Source of the DNA: Chloroflexota bacterium
GTDB taxonomy: Bacteria; Chloroflexota; Dehalococcoidia; Bin125
Assembly: GCA_026705105.1 (NCBI GenBank)
Contig: JAPPBK010000196.1
Span: forward strand, 1 to 5,423
Length of the DNA stretch: 5,423 nucleotides
Reading direction: 5' to 3'
The notes under the pieces: model-generated
Told to the model about the DNA's origin: nothing
The model's input: only the letters and a program-made list of their open reading frames with translations
Database searches by the model: none
Shown here: one piece after another, positions 4,623-5,423 of the stretch
How positions within the stretch are numbered: position 1 is the first letter of the stretch
How the letters are laid out: each line of letters opens with the position of its first letter
Program-made: the position numbers and the translations under genes

Positions 4623-5423
4623 ATGACGGAGATCATCGACTTCCGAGTCACGTTGCCGACACGGGAATGGACCGACCCATCAGGCGACGGTGACGAGCGC
4701 TTTAGCGACAGCGAATACCTGGCCAACTACAACCGCATCTATACGCGCGAGCGCGGTGGCGGACCCGATGCCGCGGCGATGGTCGCCGCGATGTCGGAGG
4801 CGGGCATCGACCGTGCCGTGCTCCAGGCCGAGTGGGCGGCCGGCGACTATCGCGCCATGAACGACGCCGTGCACCGGATCGTCGCCGGCTATCGCGACGT
4901 GCTGACCGGCTACGTGACCGTCAATCCCGCCGCCGGCGACAACATGGCTGCGGTGGTCGAAGCAGAAGTGCGCGAGCGCGGCGCGAAGGGCGTCAACCTG
5001 CAGCCCTTCTCCTACCGCGTGATGGCCAACGACAAGCGCTTCTACCCGCTTTACTCCAAGTGCCAGGAGCTGGGCGTCCCGGTCACGATTCACTCGTCGA
5101 TCAACTTCTCCAACGACCGCTCAATCGCCTACGGCCGTCCGATCGTCCTGGACGAGATCGCCTGCGACTTTCCCGATTTGACGATCGTCGCCAATCACGG
5201 CGGCTGGCCCTGGGTCAACGAGCTCGTCGCCGTCGCCTGGAAGCACCGCAACCTCTACATCGAGATCGGCGCCGTCGCGCCGAAGTACATCGGCACGCCC
5301 GGCACCGGCTGGGAAACGCTGATGCACTACGGCAACACCTCCCTGCTCAGCGACCGAGTCCTCTTCGCCACAGACAACATGATCCCCTTCGACCGAGCCG
5401 TCCGCGAGCTGCAAGACCTCCCG
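4623..5423 (+). CDS. Amidohydrolase-2 (ACMSD-like TIM barrel) protein, 3' end outside window
   Basis: The frame runs open from the ATG at 4623 to the last base, giving 267 residues of a longer protein. It has the amidohydrolase-2 pattern: a first strand (MTEIIDFRVTLP), AAMSEAGIDRAVLQAE, YVTVNPAAGDN, GAKGVNLQPFSY, VPVTIHSS (His157), TIVANHGGWPWVNELVAVAW (His192), NLYIEIGAVAPKYI and VLFATDNMIPFD (Asp251). In ACMSD and related decarboxylases and hydrolases, one metal is held by an N-terminal HxH plus His, sometimes a further His, and an Asp. Here the HxH place reads Arg8-Val-Thr10, while His157, His192 and Asp251 fit the other positions. Either metal binding is changed or the enzyme is metal-free. 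GGAG lies 5 nt before the start. It follows the CoA-transferase by 16 bp and probably shares its transcript. Expected substrates are ring or carboxylate compounds, but none can be named. Confidence 0.85.
   Translation, partial: MTEIIDFRVTLPTREWTDPSGDGDERFSDSEYLANYNRIYTRERGGGPDAAAMVAAMSEAGIDRAVLQAEWAAGDYRAMNDAVHRIVAGYRDVLTGYVTVNPAAGDNMAAVVEAEVRERGAKGVNLQPFSYRVMANDKRFYPLYSKCQELGVPVTIHSSINFSNDRSIAYGRPIVLDEIACDFPDLTIVANHGGWPWVNELVAVAWKHRNLYIEIGAVAPKYIGTPGTGWETLMHYGNTSLLSDRVLFATDNMIPFDRAVRELQDLP

Noticed and set aside
4680..5093. Minus-strand open frame opposite the amidohydrolase
   Set aside because: Antisense shadow of a clear amidohydrolase; the His/Val/Ala-rich translation has no recognisable domain. 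The same applies to 5121-5414.

Overview
The window is GC-rich bacterial DNA with dense, mostly ordinary-sized genes. It suggests a Chloroflexota (Thermomicrobia/Dehalococcoidia-like) or actinobacterial chromosome. The hints are GTG starts, a secreted protein ending in an LPXTG-like anchor (FPNTG), a class III CoA-transferase next to an amidohydrolase, and a mycobacterial-style VapBC pair. This is inference from gene content, and no marker gene fixes the taxon.

Layout. The left edge (1-234, +) holds the C-terminal tail of an unseen membrane protein. Convergent to it, with 2 bp between the stops, is a PhnB-like VOC protein (237-722, -). A divergent intergenic region (723-881) separates it from a plus-strand pair. 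The first of the pair is a secreted TIMP/NTR-like protein with a mature N-terminal CSC motif and a C-terminal FPNTG/membrane/basic tail (882-1475). The second is a DinB-superfamily metal-binding protein (1503-1928). Convergent to that pair is a minus-strand cassette read right to left: vapB (3036-3296), vapC (2653-3039, overlapping vapB by 4 nt) and a DUF7002-like protein that may have an ADP-ribosyltransferase-like fold (1942-2604). A 92-bp divergent region with 11-bp direct repeats separates vapB from a plus-strand catabolic pair. That pair is a CaiB/BaiF CoA-transferase (3389-4606) and, 16 bp downstream, an amidohydrolase-2 protein (4623 to beyond the right edge).

How they work together. 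VapB and VapC should form a toxin-antitoxin pair, and the DUF7002-like gene may be co-transcribed with them. The CoA-transferase and amidohydrolase probably act in one catabolic route for an organic acid, but the substrate cannot be read from sequence. The amidohydrolase has lost the usual N-terminal HxH metal motif. No RNA genes, CRISPR arrays, insertion sequences or clear intrinsic terminators were seen, and no stretch over 300 bases lacks a gene. The most interesting points are the surface-anchored TIMP-like protein, the third gene attached to vapBC, the HxH-less amidohydrolase and the repeats between vapB and the CoA-transferase.
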